A stretch of 64,000 nt of DNA from Amaurobius ferox. Taxonomy: Eukaryota > Arthropoda > Arachnida > Araneae > Amaurobiidae. Below, one piece after another: positions 11,327 through 23,479 of the stretch. The notes under the pieces are model-generated. The model had not been told where the DNA came from and searched no databases. It worked only from the letters and a program-made list of their open reading frames with translations. A program made the translations under genes and the position numbers. Where the stretch lies: assembly GCA_951213105.1 (NCBI GenBank), contig OX578140.1, positions 121,951,985 to 122,015,984 of the forward strand, given 5' to 3'. Position 1 is the stretch's first letter; every line of letters begins with the position of its first letter.

Positions 11327-12040
11327 GGATTCATTTTATGTGTGATTAAAATTTATATTCTACTTTTCCGTATATCACTGTGTATGGGAGGACATTGGAA
11401 ATATGTTTTAATTTTCATAATTTGTATTTTATTTTCTAGTGTTCATTTCTAGTTTTAGGTTTTATTCCCCAACCACCTTCTTTTTATTTTTGGATTAATT
11501 AAATTGGATTAATTAAATTGGATTAATTTTATGTGTGATTAAAATTTATATTCTACTTTTCCGTACATCACTGTGTATGGGAGGACATTGAAAATACGTT
11601 TTAATGTTCATAATTTATATTTTTTTTCTACTATTCATTTCTAGTTTTAGGTTTTATTCCCCAACCACCTTCTTTTCATTTTTGGAGTAATTAAATTGGA
11701 TTAATTTTATGTGTGATTAAAATTTATATTCTACTTTTCCGTACATCACTGTGTATGGGAGGACATTGAAAACATGTTTTAATTTTCATAATTTATATTT
11801 TATTTTCCAGTGTTCATTTTTAGTTTTAGGTTTTATTCCCCAACCACCTTCTTTTTATTTTTGGATTAATTAAATTGGATTAATTTTATTTGTGATTAAA
11901 ATTTATATTCTACTTTTCCATACACCACTGCGTATGGGAAGACATTGAAAATATGTTTTAATTTTCATAATTTATATTTTATTTTCTAGTGTTCATTTCT
12001 AGTTTTAGATTTTATTCCCCAACCACTTTCTTTTTATTTT
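11327..12040 (+). repeat. ~180-bp satellite-like tandem repeat, 4 copies
   Basis: Unit starts lie near 11327, 11518, 11698 and 11877 (spacings about 191, 180, 179). Each unit contains TTTATGTGTGATTAAAATTT, CACTGTGTATGGGAGGACAT, a TTTTATTCCCCAACCACCTT block, and a closing TTGGATTAATTAAATT. Divergence is low (a few percent by eye). The spacing is close to a nucleosome repeat, as is common in satellites. Confidence 0.85.
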
Positions 12041-12044
12041 TTAC

Positions 12045-13960
12045 ACAATTCACGCACAAACCTATGTAGTATTATACAGAGATTGGCGTGTTAAAACCAG
12101 GAAGACATTATCTGAAGACAGTGAACTGTTATTCATAATGAAAATGAATGAAAAGAGTAAAAAAATAGTCATGATGGACGTAACGACGAGACATAGTGAC
12201 TTGAAAATTTGACACACGAAAATATTCAACGGGATGGAACTGTGTGCCGAGTTTCAGCTCTCTACATTTTCTTAGAGCCGAGAATGAGATTGTTAAAGAC
12301 GTGGCAGCAAATACAAAGAAAGGTAATGTGAAGTTAATTAAAACTGGTGCAGGTAAAAAATGACATCGTGTTTCTAAGACAGAAATAACTGACATCTATT
12401 TTAATTTTTATTGTACATAAATCAATTCCATTTCATTGAGATGGTATTATTTCTTCCAATTTACATTATTTTTCTTATCGTAATTTGAAACTTGCTCCTA
12501 CGATGAAACCCTTCAGGTGACAAATTCTTTACATATCCAAACCCATCGTGTCAAAATTCTAAATTCATTCCAATACATATAGCAGTTAAGAATTTTCGGA
12601 GTGAACAGATCAGGTAGGTATAAACACTCATTTCTTCGAACGTTTTTGTCGAAAATAACAAAACCATTAAAAAATTACTGTTCGATCCATTAACAAAACA
12701 TAATTTCTATACGGCCCCCGACAAGCAATTACTTTACCAATTCATAAATCTCCCTAACAAAATGGATATCCTGCATCCTCACAATGCGTATCTATTTCAT
12801 GATCAGTGAAATTCTCTAACCTTTGAACGATAAATAATAAATAAATAATTCCCATAAAGAGAGAGGTATTATCAAAGAATCGCAATAAAAATATTTCGTA
12901 TAAGTAGTCAATAAAATATATTATCTGATTTTAAAGACAAATAACAACGTTCTATCTAAAAAGACATCTTCTTGCTGATGGTGGAGTGATCCCTTTTCGT
13001 TTTCATCCTGAAGAAATAAGCTGCTTCTTTTGCCTCCGAAACTAGTTGATACTTTTAATCAGCAGTTTATACTGTTACTATAAATGTACTTATTTATCCC
13101 AAATTACTTTAACCAGCATTTTAAGCGAATTTTTTTATTAGCCAAAAATGTTAATATCTCTGTCTATAACGTTTGGCAACAAATTTGGTGCTATACCACT
13201 AATTTGGCGATTTCGGAGAAATGTCGCCATGTTAGAGATGGTTCACTATATTTGAAAATTAAATGTATTTTTTTTGCATTTAATTAATTGATGTATTACC
13301 AATATGGTGACAATTCCAAAAATCGTCAGGTTGGCAGTATAGCACCATAAGTGTTATTATGTTCGATAGATTTATCGCCAAGCGCTACAGAGAGATAGAG
13401 TGATTTACTTTTCATATATACACTATAGTAATATGCTTTTTATATATACAATTAAAGGTATTCGATAAAATAGTCTAAATCCTCTGGTAGAAGTTTCTGG
13501 ATAAGCTATTTCTTGAATGGACTATACTCTAAAAATCGAGTTTTACATAAAATAGGATAAGAATCATCAAAAGTAAATACATGTCTCTCTTCCTATATTT
13601 TCTGCGAAAATTTGCGCTTCAATGAATTCAAAACATATCTTAGCGTAATACGCATCTTAAAAGATGGCACGAGTTATTTTTCTGACTTCCGCCAGAAAAC
13701 TTCTTAATATGTTTTACATTCCAGCTTCAAAAACTAACCGCAAAGATTCTTTTGAAACTTTAGTCTACATAAATTTATCTTGCTGAAAGAAAGCTAGCTG
13801 TTAGATGTCTTGTAAGGGTTTTAGAGTTTCTAAGATGCGGAAACAAAGTTTCCAGGTCGATGGGCGTATATAAATAACAATACTTAATATGAAATATGTA
13901 TTTAGTAAAAATGTTAAAGAGTTTTATTTCTAAATACAAGAAAAAAAATATCGTCCTTTG
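12045..13960. other. Unannotated DNA with a decayed family-1-like patch
   Basis: No gene supported. The 88-codon minus frame at 12129-12395 has no known motif. At about 13160-13400 the pattern AACGTTTGGCAACAAATTTG, GGCGATTT, AATGTCGCCATG and TCGCCAAGCGCTA recalls the GGCGA-rich centre of family 1, so this is probably an old degraded relative. Confidence 0.4.
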
Positions 13961-13969
13961 TTACTGAAT

Positions 13970-14056
13970 TCAATATTTGCACTTGATTTCTTCCAGATGC
14001 ATGGATTTTTAAAATTATGATTATGTTGTAATATCATAAGTTAAAATTTTGTATGC

Positions 14057-14135
<79 letters not shown>

Positions 14136-14140
14136 GTAAA
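13970..14140 (+). repeat. Dispersed repeat ending in a TA microsatellite
   Basis: The block AAATTATGATTATGTTGTAA, then TTAAAATTTTGTATGCA, running into a long TA tract (about 14063-14132), recurs at 21690-21825 with the same order of blocks and the same TA tract. These are two copies of one repeat, or further evidence of old duplication. Confidence 0.65.
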
Positions 14141-14159
14141 TAACAAAGTACTAAACGTA

Positions 14160-14870
14160 CCCGATTGTAAACTATAGAAATTGCCAAGTCATATAGGCGC
14201 AATGCTGCTCTATTAATGTCTTGTATATAAGAAAATCAAAACTAATCGAGAGGTGATACAAGTGCCAACAGGGAAATAACAAATGGCCAAGGGGGATTGT
14301 GACCCCTTGTTCCCGTTTATAGCCAGCTATTACTCCTGAGGAAACACTCACGGAACCGTTACGTGCCTGTGGCCATATTTCCTTGGAACGTCAAAGCAAA
14401 AGACGTATGCCAGAAGTGAATGCATGGACTGAGTGGAGAAAAATATTTTGGATTGAGACAGGTTGAAATAAGAAGTTAACCCGAATGACAGATCATTCAT
14501 CAATTCAAATATAAAGTGCCGAGCCATTCGATGCGTTGCCACTATAACCATAACTTAGCTATGTATAAAGATGTAAAACATAGAGATTCATCAATCAAGG
14601 GGAGAATGAAAAGAAAATATCCAATCATCAAGCAATATATAATCTACAATTATCAGTGGTGAAGTTTCAAAATTGAAAACAGAAAATGATCAAGCATTAA
14701 AGCCAAACACATGGAAAAGTACTGGGCTTAATGAATTCATATTGAACAGATTCTTTATCAAGGCTTAGTTTCTATTCAAAATGACCAAAAAAGGCTTTTT
14801 CCGAAGACAGAGATAGATAATATCTTTAAACTCCATCTACAGAGCCAAAGATCTTCGAAGATTATATATA
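14160..14870. other. Unannotated DNA
   Basis: Nothing recognised. The 67-codon minus frame at 14348-14551 shows no motif. Confidence 0.4.
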
Positions 14871-14874
14871 TATT

Positions 14875-15720
14875 CCGGGTGGTCAGAATTAAAACACCCC
14901 TACTCTGAACTCTCTATAGATCTAACTACTCAGTGTAAAGGCTCCAAAATTGTTGAACATACTATTCAAGACATAGGGAAAGGGATTACGTGAAACAAAA
15001 AGTTCCAGAAACACCGATAGGTAGCGCTGTACTACATAAAATATGCTGACAAGACACAAAATACACATTTGTAACACATTTTATTCGAACGTACCAAACA
15101 TTCATATCACAAGGACCTTATTGATGCAGGGAATGCAGCTCAATATGGTTCCCTTCTTCAAGATGTAAAATCTGCAATCTGTGGACAGCATGTCCTTCGT
15201 TTTCATAAAACAGTTACATAGATACTCTAAGTCCTCTGGACGAGTCGGACGGCCTGGGGCTTTCACACGCAAAGCGCGTTCTGGCAGTGTGACAGCCATC
15301 GCTGATAAGAATGAAAATTTCAAAGTTTTATCCCCTTTTATGTCCAGAACATAGTAGCTGCAAACCAAGAGTTTATGCAAATTTTTGTGCTTACAGGGCG
15401 AAATTGCAGTTACAATGACAGTTTAAGTTTCTTCACTTTTTTATCTCCTTTTTTTTCATATAAGCAAAAGCAATTATAAAGGAAAAATTCCATATCGCAT
15501 GTGTTTGTTTTTTTGTGATTATTTGTGTCTTTTCAGCATATTTTCTGTTATACAGCGCCACCTATCGGTGTTTGTGGAACTAAAATTTTTTTCGCGTAAT
15601 CCCTTTCCCCATGTCTTGAATAGTAGAGTAGGTTTAACAATTTTGGAGCCTTTACACTGTATAGAGATGTTCGATGTATAGAGAGCTCAGACTAGGGGTG
15701 TTTTAATTCTGACCACCCGG
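14875..15720. mobile_element. Foldback/MITE-like element with ~160-bp terminal inverted repeats
   Basis: The left end CCGGGTGGTCAGAATTAAAA (14875) is mirrored by a right end reading TTTTAATTCTGACCACCCGG (15701-15720). The arms extend inwards to about 15030 and 15552 (ACACCGATAGGTAGCGCTGT against ACAGCGCCACCTATCGGTGT) with small differences. The flanks are TA repeats on both sides, consistent with insertion at TA. The ~520-bp centre holds a 92-codon minus-strand frame (15102-15380) without transposase motifs. Probably non-autonomous; the family was not identified. Confidence 0.85.

Positions 15721-15802
<82 letters not shown>
15721..15802. repeat. TA microsatellite
   Basis: An almost uninterrupted TA run directly against the foldback element. 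With the shorter TA run on the left side (14862-14873), it suggests insertion into an existing TA tract. Confidence 0.95.
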
Positions 15803-15806
<4 letters not shown>

Positions 15807-16009
15807 GGCCGTATAATTCTGCAAATTGCGAGACAAACGCAGCTGCCCGATGTATGCAAATGATCTGAAATGCAAGTAGGTCACATGATTACAGCGCCTG
15901 ATAAAAGAGATGGAAATTGTAGATGAGCCAATAGTTGTTACTGTCTGTCGTCTACGGAAACCCTTTTCCTGAGCTGTTTTTCATTTCAGAAGACACGTCC
16001 TGTTGAAGA

Positions 16010-16905
16010 GATGGCTGTTCGATGACACCAAAGTCCGGTTCAGCATTTAAACGATCGTGCGAGGGGACTCATTTTGGGCCTACGTATGGCTGGGTGGTCG
16101 TACCAGCGTACCGCTGTTTAAATGCGCGTAGATGCGTGCACTGTGCAATAGACTTGGAAAAGATGGATTCAAGAAAGGCATGAGAATCGTCACAGTGGTG
16201 CAGATTTTGCGTCAGCACGCGTTGATCGTCGCATTCGAAGACATGGGGTGGCGGTACCACAAAAAACGACTGTCGACATTTTTCAGAATTTGCGGGGTAT
16301 ATTGGATGTTCCAGTATCAGCGAGAGTATTTTCTCGACGATTGACCGAAAGCGGCTTGCACTCAAACCGTCCTTTACGAAGACTGCCACTGATGACAAGA
16401 CACCGGCGTGAGAGATTGTAATGGTGTCGGGCCCGAGCATCTTGGACGACTGAATGGGACAGGTTAGTGTTCAGCGACGAGTCTCGGTTCTGTTTGTCAA
16501 ATAGCAGTCAAAGTGTGAGAGTCTGGAGGCGACATGGAAACGGATCCAATCCTGCTGCGACTATTGAACGGCAAACTGCTCAATAACGCGGCATCATGAT
16601 TTGGGATGCCATCTGCTTTGACAGCAGATCACCTCTGGTTCATATCAGAGGCACAATGACGGCACTACGATATGTTGATGAGGTTATGCGGCCGGTTGCA
16701 CTGTCCTACATTTAGTGGTAGCAAAATGCTGTTTTCCAGCCAGATAACGCACGACCGCACACGGCAACCATCAGCAGACATGCCTTAGAATATATCCAGG
16801 TGCTTCCTTGGCCTCCGCTGTCTCTAGATCTTTCAAGCATCGAGCATGTATGGGACGTGATTGGCCATCGTTTAACTGCCCTGCCCCCGCCTCAAACCCC
16901 CGCCT
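16010..16905 (+). pseudogene. Tc1-like (Tcb1-type) transposase pseudogene
   Basis: DDE blocks can be read in broken frames: LTESGLHSNRPLRRLPL near 16345, RLVFSDESRFCLSN (first catalytic D) near 16461, VRVWRRHGN near 16520, IMIWDAICFDSRSPL near 16597, FQPDNARPHTA (second D) near 16736, and SIEHVWDVIGHRL (the E) near 16836. In-frame stops occur near 16585 and 16710, and the N-terminal third is frameshifted. I count 32 residues between the second D and the E, against the usual 34, so about two codons are missing. It cannot make an active enzyme. No matching terminal repeats were found, and microsatellites flank it. Confidence 0.85.
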
Positions 16906-16993
16906 CCTATTTATATATGCCATCTCTGTCTGTGTGTTCTTTAACATCACACTCTATTCGCTCTTTCATGGTGTTGAATTTTCTGTGTCGGGT

Positions 16994-16995
<2 letters not shown>

Positions 16996-17072
<77 letters not shown>
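16996..17072. repeat. Compound TA/TG microsatellite
   Basis: A TA run (16996-17041) passes into a TG run (to about 17072). It creates the poly-IYIY and VCVC frames seen in translation, which are not genes. Confidence 0.95.
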
Positions 17073-17073
<1 letters not shown>

Positions 17074-17119
17074 TTAGACCAACTAACTTAAAAATACATA
17101 CCTTGTGTTATATAAAAAT

Positions 17120-17840
17120 ATTATTTTATTGTTTACGTACCCGAAAAATGTTTTATTTAAAAAATCTTTGATCAGTTTGATCGAATCAAAATAATTTCGA
17201 CAAAATTCCGTTACAATTTATTTTCAAAGAACTTTTTCATTTAGACAATGTTTATTCTACAGTCAGCGTATGTTTATAAAATTCAGTTTAACGTGCTGAT
17301 TTTTCTTAGAAGTGTCAAATAAAAATTGTTCCAAATTTCCACAGAAAATACATTTTAAGTAAAGCTTTGGCAGAAAATAAATTGAAAACCGTGATGCTGT
17401 AAGCTTTAAATATTGACTGATACAATGTGTTGCCATGTTATTTTTAGAAGCTGTCTATATAACAGATTGCAATAGCCAAAGGCCTTAGGAAATGCCATAC
17501 TGTACGTCTTTAAGGAAACATATATGCTGAAAAATATTATGTTATATAGATGTTAGAAAATATTACTTCAATTTCAAATGTTGATTCCTCTATATACATA
17601 TAATAAACCGGGGAAAGTATTATGATGGAAATTCAAATCAATAGCGACCTTTTATGGACGTATGTACACGATTTGCATGTGAATGACAGTAACAATTAAA
17701 CACTTGACACAAATAATTAAAGTTTTATGAAAATTTGATTAATGACTACAATAAAAGAGTAATATTAAGAAAATTGATTTTCAGCGAGTTCAAATTATTG
17801 AAATGTACTTTCGTACTCTTTAATAGTTGTTTTAATATTT
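17120..17840 (+). repeat. Segmental duplication copy 1, block 1
   Basis: Shares a long, gapped, colinear similarity with 35150-35900 in the same orientation. Examples are TTATTCTACAGTCAGC, AAAGCTTTGGCAGA, TATAACAGATTGC and AACATATATGCTG in the same order and spacing in both. By eye about 75-80% identical, so the duplication is old. Confidence 0.8.
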
Positions 17841-17869
17841 GTAGAGATTATAATAATTTGTATATAGTT

Positions 17870-18656
17870 GTGAGACCAAATCTGAGATAAGATTTAGCGG
17901 AGGCAATTTTATGTTCTTTGTTTATTAAGGCTGCAATGTTGGACAATAGCAGCAGACGCAACGACGGCAGTTTTTACAACACTTTGACCCAAGAGGTTAA
18001 TTAGGCCATAAACCTAAGAGGCTACATATAGCCACGAGAATGGTTAAAAACGTTGACCAATTATGGAAGCTGTCTGATCGCATTGCCCTAAGGTCGGCCA
18101 ATCAGATCGACAAGGGGCGTTACAGACCGCAGGCAAAAGAGTCGGGAACAAAAGCTTCTAGGTGTTATTCAGAACTACTACTACGAGGGATTTCACGATG
18201 ACTTCGACGGCAATAGCTATTTTTCATAGCGAGATGTAATAGAGAGGTATTCCGCAAGTTTTGCAAACCGAGTGTTCCGTAGAGATTCCACAGAAATGTC
18301 CAATGTCCTGATATACAATCGCAGACGGCAGGACTTAAAGGTATGTGTTCTTCAAATATTGTTGAAGGTCATCAATGCATTTTAGGCATTTTTATTTGAC
18401 TGGTCTCAAATTTGCTCTCTCTACCGCGATTAATGAATAATTGTTGTAATTAATTTAATAAGTGATCTATGTTGTTAATAAACGATTTATTTTAAAGTTA
18501 AAATGGTGCAATTAATTGTTTTTATTTGTTTTGACTAATGACCTCCTGTCTCGGCGGAGGCAAGCAATTAATTGTTGTATTATGGTAATAAATATTCTAT
18601 TTCAGGACTCGCACTAAAGATTAATAAGGTGGGTTAACGCGGTATTTCATGTTACA
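17870..18656 (+). mobile_element. Possible solo LTR-like insertion
   Basis: A GC-richer block begins TGTGAGACCAAATCTGAG and ends ATTTCATGTTACA, with AATAAA signals near 18477 and 18588. It sits where the similarity between the two duplication copies stops. The ends are of the TG/CA type, but I could not find a target duplication. An inverted GAGACCA / TGGTCTC pair occurs at 17873 and 18402. Other possibilities are a 5' exon (AAAGGTATGTG at 18338 looks like a splice donor) or a different transposon. Confidence 0.3.
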
Positions 18657-18659
18657 ACG

Positions 18660-19476
18660 CAATGTAATAAATTAACTTCAATGAACTTCAACTAATGTTT
18701 TCGTTTGTGCACCACAATAGTATAATAATTATAATATTTGTAACTTTTTAATAGTGTTAAATAATTAATTACGAGATTCCTAAGAAAATCTAAATATACC
18801 AATAACTTTGTAAGGAAAGGGCTATGAGTGTATACATTAGGTCTATCTATAGTATGTGAGTATACTCGATCGAACAAAAAGTTTGAACAGAAGTGATTGA
18901 GCAAAAGTGATTGCCTGATTAGTAGAAAGATCTACAGAAGACATTTATTTAAGACAATATGGTTACTGACGAATTGTTACCTTATTCAGGAATATTAAGA
19001 TAAACAATACTTACAAGCACAGAAATCTTATGTACCGTCTTAAAAATGTCTTTCGACAACAACAAAGCATATTTGAATTCGAGAAAAAATATGACGAGCG
19101 CTTTGACAAACATTGCAACTACCACCATCTTACAGGCCCTGGTGGTACGACTTTTTCGGATTAATTTATTGCTTCCTACGTATGCGTTTTGTTTGTTACT
19201 GGTGTTATTTACTACTATTTAGGCAATTCTCTACAACTTTATAATTGGCTTCTTTCATCTATCTCGCTTTGTTGTCGAGTTTGTTATCCTAACTTGTTAA
19301 ATTCTATACTAGGTACCCTATAATCCCTTTTATTCGATCGGGCCTGGTCACTTTACAATAAATAGAACTATCGTGTACACTCATGGAACTTTCTTTACAA
19401 TTTTATTCGGGTACTTAAAAATTTTCCTTAAAAAACCCTTTTTACGAATTATAAACATAATATGCGTAAATATTAC
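18660..19476. other. Unannotated DNA
   Basis: No gene or repeat recognised. Confidence 0.4.
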
Positions 19477-19611
19477 ACGCAGATTAGTTACCCCCACTGG
19501 GTTCCGTTCTAAATTGTGTGGCACTTCTCGGCCGTTCAAACAGTTACCTTACACCTTCCTGGTAGATCGGATGGTCTGGGTCTCAACAGCAACAACAACG
19601 CAGATTAGTTA
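19477..19611 (+). mobile_element. 5'-truncated SINE copy with 14-bp target duplication
   Basis: The 107-bp insert 19491-19597 carries the 3' body and tail of the SINE found at 27-33 kb (CCCACTGGGTTCCG, AAATTGTGTGGCACTTC, CAGTTACCTTACACC, GGATGGTCTGGGTCTCAAC). It ends in an imperfect CAA tail. ACGCAGATTAGTTA occurs at 19477-19490 and again at 19598-19611. This is a clean record of target-primed insertion with loss of the 5' end. Confidence 0.9.
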
Positions 19612-20150
19612 GCGACCTATTGGGGAGGGGTGCATATTGTAACTTTGCGCAATAATGGTAAGTATAGAAATTACAACGTAGATTGCTTTGCAAATAGAAC
19701 GATAAAGCATAGGATATTTTCGAAGCACTTGCTTTCTAAATCCGATGCGAATAATCCAAAAGTTTATTTCCAAAACTAAGCACCAAATTATCTACAAGAG
19801 TGAGTGTGGAGCGAGAGCTTGAAGGAGGAAACTCAGATATTTTCGAAGAGATACACCTATTTTAATATTTTGTGTGCGCAGCGATTTGCGTTGTGTTTTT
19901 GTTTCACTATTGAGAATATGTTTGAACAGATGCGTTTTTTCATCATACATCGTTCAAATTAAGTTAAGATATATTAAAAATAACTATTGAATAAGTAGTT
20001 TTATATATATATATATATATATATTTGAATTTTTATCGTTAATAGAATTAAGGTAAGTAGTTATAATGTTACCAAATGCAACAGGGGTTTTAAAGTCAAT
20101 CTATTAATTTACACAAAAATTTTGTTGTATTTCATTACTATATTTTTTAC
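19612..20150. other. Unannotated DNA with a short TA tract
   Basis: TA run at about 20002-20023; otherwise nothing recognised. Confidence 0.4.
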
Positions 20151-20154
20151 CACA

Positions 20155-20400
20155 TTTTATGTATGTGTTTTTGTATTTTATGTATGCGTCCATGCATTTT
20201 ATGTATGCGTTTAAGCAAGTTATGTATATATTTATTCATTGTACATTTGCGTTTATGTGTTTTACTTATGCCTTGAGTTATGTAATGCTTTTGTACCTTC
20301 ATGCGTATATATTTTATGTTTACTTGTCTCTATTTTATGTATGCGCGTATGTATGTTATGCAGATGCGTATTTTATGTATTTATGTATGATTGTGTTTTA
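20155..20400 (+). repeat. Degenerate minisatellite of TTTTATGTATGCGT type
   Basis: Units of roughly 15-21 bp around TTATGTATGCG recur about a dozen times with substitutions. They give rise to overlapping open frames rich in Y, F, M and C, which reflect repeat composition, not coding. Confidence 0.8.
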
Positions 20401-21130
20401 TTATGTTACATGGTTATTATGTAATTTTTTTATTACGATATTTCGAATTATTATGTTCTTAATAAATCTGTAATCTCTCTACACTGCGTCCATTGTAAAG
20501 AATGTAAATGCTTACATGTTATTGCTAATATTTTAATATGCAGAAACGAGAATTTATTTATTATTCTACGACACTACAAAGATCAAATTTTGTATCCTCT
20601 TTAAGGATTATTATCAAACTTTCTCTAATTATACATAACTTTATAATCGTTAGTGTGAAATATAAGTATTTGAATTTGATCCATAATGTGCATTCAGTGA
20701 TAAAATATTTAAACTGTCTTCTTGCCTGTCATGGCTTTTAATCTTTGCGTAGTACGGAAGAAATTATAGAACACACGAAACTGGTATTGTAAACATTTTT
20801 TTCACTCTGACTGCTTTCAGAATAAATCTGAAATAAAAACTCTTCGACAAACAACAGCAAGCAAAAATTGAATAAGTTATCAACCGGTTTAAATTGTAAT
20901 AAAGAGCCTTTTTCGTCAGAATAAATAAGACACAGTACCAGTACCAGCAAAGCCAAAAACAAAAATGCATGTATCACACGTGATCCAAAAAAGTAATTGT
21001 TGCCAAACGAAAATTCGAAAACGTAAGGAAACGAAACAAAAAAGGATTAAAATATTCTCAGTGAACAGAATTTCGAACTAAGTGCCTTATTATGAAAATT
21101 AAGGGAATTTCACAAAGATAAAACTGTAAA
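20400..21130. other. Unannotated DNA with one signal-peptide-like frame
   Basis: A minus-strand 79-codon frame (20738-20977) begins MIHAFLFLALLVLVLC, hydrophobic like a signal peptide or membrane anchor. The rest has no motif and few cysteines, and there is no TATA or splice context that I can support. It may be chance in AT-rich DNA. Confidence 0.25.
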
Positions 21131-21690
21131 AATACCAGTGGAAAAAATATCGATAAAACAAAATGAAAAAAAAATGGTTTTGGAAAATTACACGAAATAA
21201 TTCACAAGCTAAATTTAATTAATTTTTCGATCAAATAATAAAAACTAACTGTGAATTAAAAATAACGTGATATAAAATATGAAGGAAGTTTTAAAGGACA
21301 CTATATGCGATAACTTATCAACTAAATTTGAATAACTTTTGATTAAAACACTAGAAATACCAATGCACATCCAGTACAACTCCAGATTATTAATACTGTA
21401 TCATTTCAGAGCATCAATGCAAGGTCATCTCCAGGGGCTGTAATCATTTTATACTATAGTTACGTACAAGTGATGAAATATAGGAGAACTTCATCAAAAT
21501 CTAGGGAAATTCATGAAATGGTATATTTTTAAATAATCATTTATTTTAGAACTTTCAAAACTGATTCAATATTTGAATAATTTGAAAAACACTAAACAGC
21601 ATTTGAAAAACACTAAACAGTAAAATTCGAGATCACAAAACTCAAAATTGAATTTAAAATAAGCAATGATTGCAATATTCTAAATAATGT
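21130..21690 (+). repeat. Segmental duplication copy 1, block 2
   Basis: Matches copy 2 in three pieces. AACTGTGAATTAAAAATAAC with ATCAACTAAATTTGAATA matches 38150-38310. TCTCCAGGGGCTG with GTACAAGTG matches 38940-39060. ATTTATTTTAGAACTTTCAA matches 39420-39570. Order and strand are the same; the gaps in copy 2 are filled by transposons. Confidence 0.7.
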
Positions 21691-21781
21691 TTAGTAATTT
21701 GCATGTATTTTCTTTCAGGTGCATTAATTCTTGAAATTATGATTATGTTATTATATGATTAGTTAAAATTTTGTGTGCAGC

Positions 21782-21827
<46 letters not shown>

Positions 21828-22600
21828 TATATATATAATAATAATAGTTTGAAAGTCCAATGATAGAAAAGTGAGAAGCTGCAACTCGAAAAACCTAACC
21901 TTCTAACAAACCTACAAAATAAAAGTATAAAAGAGCAAATCTTCAATTAAATTGAAAAAAAATACAAATTTCGAGTCATTAAGTTAAAGAAAATCAACAA
22001 ATTTCAATGGTATGGAAGCGATAATAGAAAAAAAATCCAAACATTATTGCTATACACATGGACAAAGGCTAGGCTTTAGAAAATGGAATTGTTCACTTCG
22101 CCAAAACTCTTCATAGGGTCCAAGTATTTTGTCGAATCAAATATAAAATATGTATGTTTCTGAAGAAGTAGATAAATTATATCTATAAACTATTTCTATA
22201 TTTATATATGTATATATCTATATATAATAGTTTATTGATATAATCTATAGACTATATTTATAGATTATATCTACAAACTTGGACAACATACATAAATAAG
22301 GAAAAATTAAGGAAACACAAATACCTGGAAAGAACACTGCATATGTATTTTTCAGTTATATATATATATAGTATATAACTTTTTTAACATGCATAGCACA
22401 ACAGGAAGAGTATTTGAATTGGGTCGAAAATTTGAATGTCAATTTTCTATGGAGTTTCACGATTTAGTCACTCTAGAGCATTAATTATCGATTTTTCAAG
22501 AGAAATCTATATACATGCCTTGTATGCATCCACTCTATCTTCCAAACAAACCTCCGTTTTACTTTTCCTACAATACGTAGTAATGTACAGGTAACGTATA
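21690..22600. other. Dispersed repeat with TA tract, then unannotated DNA
   Basis: 21690-21825 repeats the block at 13970-14140, ending in a TA run (21784-21825). The rest is AT-rich. At 22420-22450 GGGTCGAAAATTTGAATG is a faint family-1-end match. Confidence 0.4.
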
Positions 22601-23295
22601 TATATTTATGGAACGTTTTATATAAAGAACGGTAAATAGCTCTAACTTTTCCCTCGAATTTCCCTACATACTTTCATTAAAAATGTGCTACTTAAAATCG
22701 CTTGAGTATGTTATGAAATGAACCAATTTTCATATTTTTCGCTTACAGTTAATTTTAAAGAAATGGCGCTAAGAGGTAACGGTCCAATGGTTTTCTGAAG
22801 TAATTGGATTTAAAATCCAAATTTCACAGCGAGTTTCGAATGAATGCAATGGAATTTCATCTTAGCAGGAAGATTAGCATTTTTGCTCAGAATGCATTTT
22901 TAACGATTCCAATTTAATCTTTGACATTTCCTCTGAAACTGAGCTTAAAATATATCTTGAAAATGAAGATATTACTAATTTTCAGTAGAATGGAACCAAC
23001 CGAAGGAAACTTCGAAAATATGATTAATCCTATTTTATTTAGGAACGGTTTCATATTTCACTTCCAAATATATATTTTGCATCTGAATTTATTAATTTAT
23101 AGCGTAAAATATTAAGTTTGTTAAGCTTATTAGATATTTATTTCAATTCTTAAACTGTACATATGCAAAGTCTTTAATAATCTGAATCTTACAATGTAGA
23201 TGATTATAACATATTCAAAAAACCTTTAAATAAAATAATGAAGCATGTAATTCTTTTATATTGCAAACATATTAAAACAACGTGATGAATTTTTA

Positions 23296-23380
23296 CCCGT
23301 ACACGTGCAGCTCAGTAGAAAAAAGCTGTTCGTTCTATAGATACATAGAATGGGGGTTCGATTCATTAGATAGGTTAATA
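23296..23380 (+). repeat. tRNA-like SINE head (relic)
   Basis: TGCAGCTCAGTAGAAAAAAGC looks like an A box and GGGTTCGATTC like a B box, at a tRNA-like spacing. The paralogous position 46146-46222 carries TAGCTTAGTCGAAGAACGC and GGGCTCGATTCC. The element was therefore present before the duplication. It does not fold as an intact tRNA by eye. Confidence 0.5.
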
Positions 23381-23479
23381 CCTCTTTAATCAGCCTACCA
23401 TATGGGGAACATCTTGAACGGTGGGTTAGTTAAACTCAAAGATTTTGATGTTCCGCGTCCGCAAAACTAGTGTACTTAA

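Noticed and set aside
11327..12040. CRISPR-like array (regular direct repeats)
   Set aside because: Units are ~180 bp and contiguous without unique spacers, and the genome is eukaryotic. The 24-, 27- and 233-bp repeats fail for the same reasons.
15687..17171. Frames rich in YIYIYI
   Set aside because: Products of TA microsatellites.
20738..20977. Small secreted peptide or venom-type gene on the minus strand
   Set aside because: The start is hydrophobic, but the remainder has no cysteine framework, no propeptide pattern and no supported exon structure.
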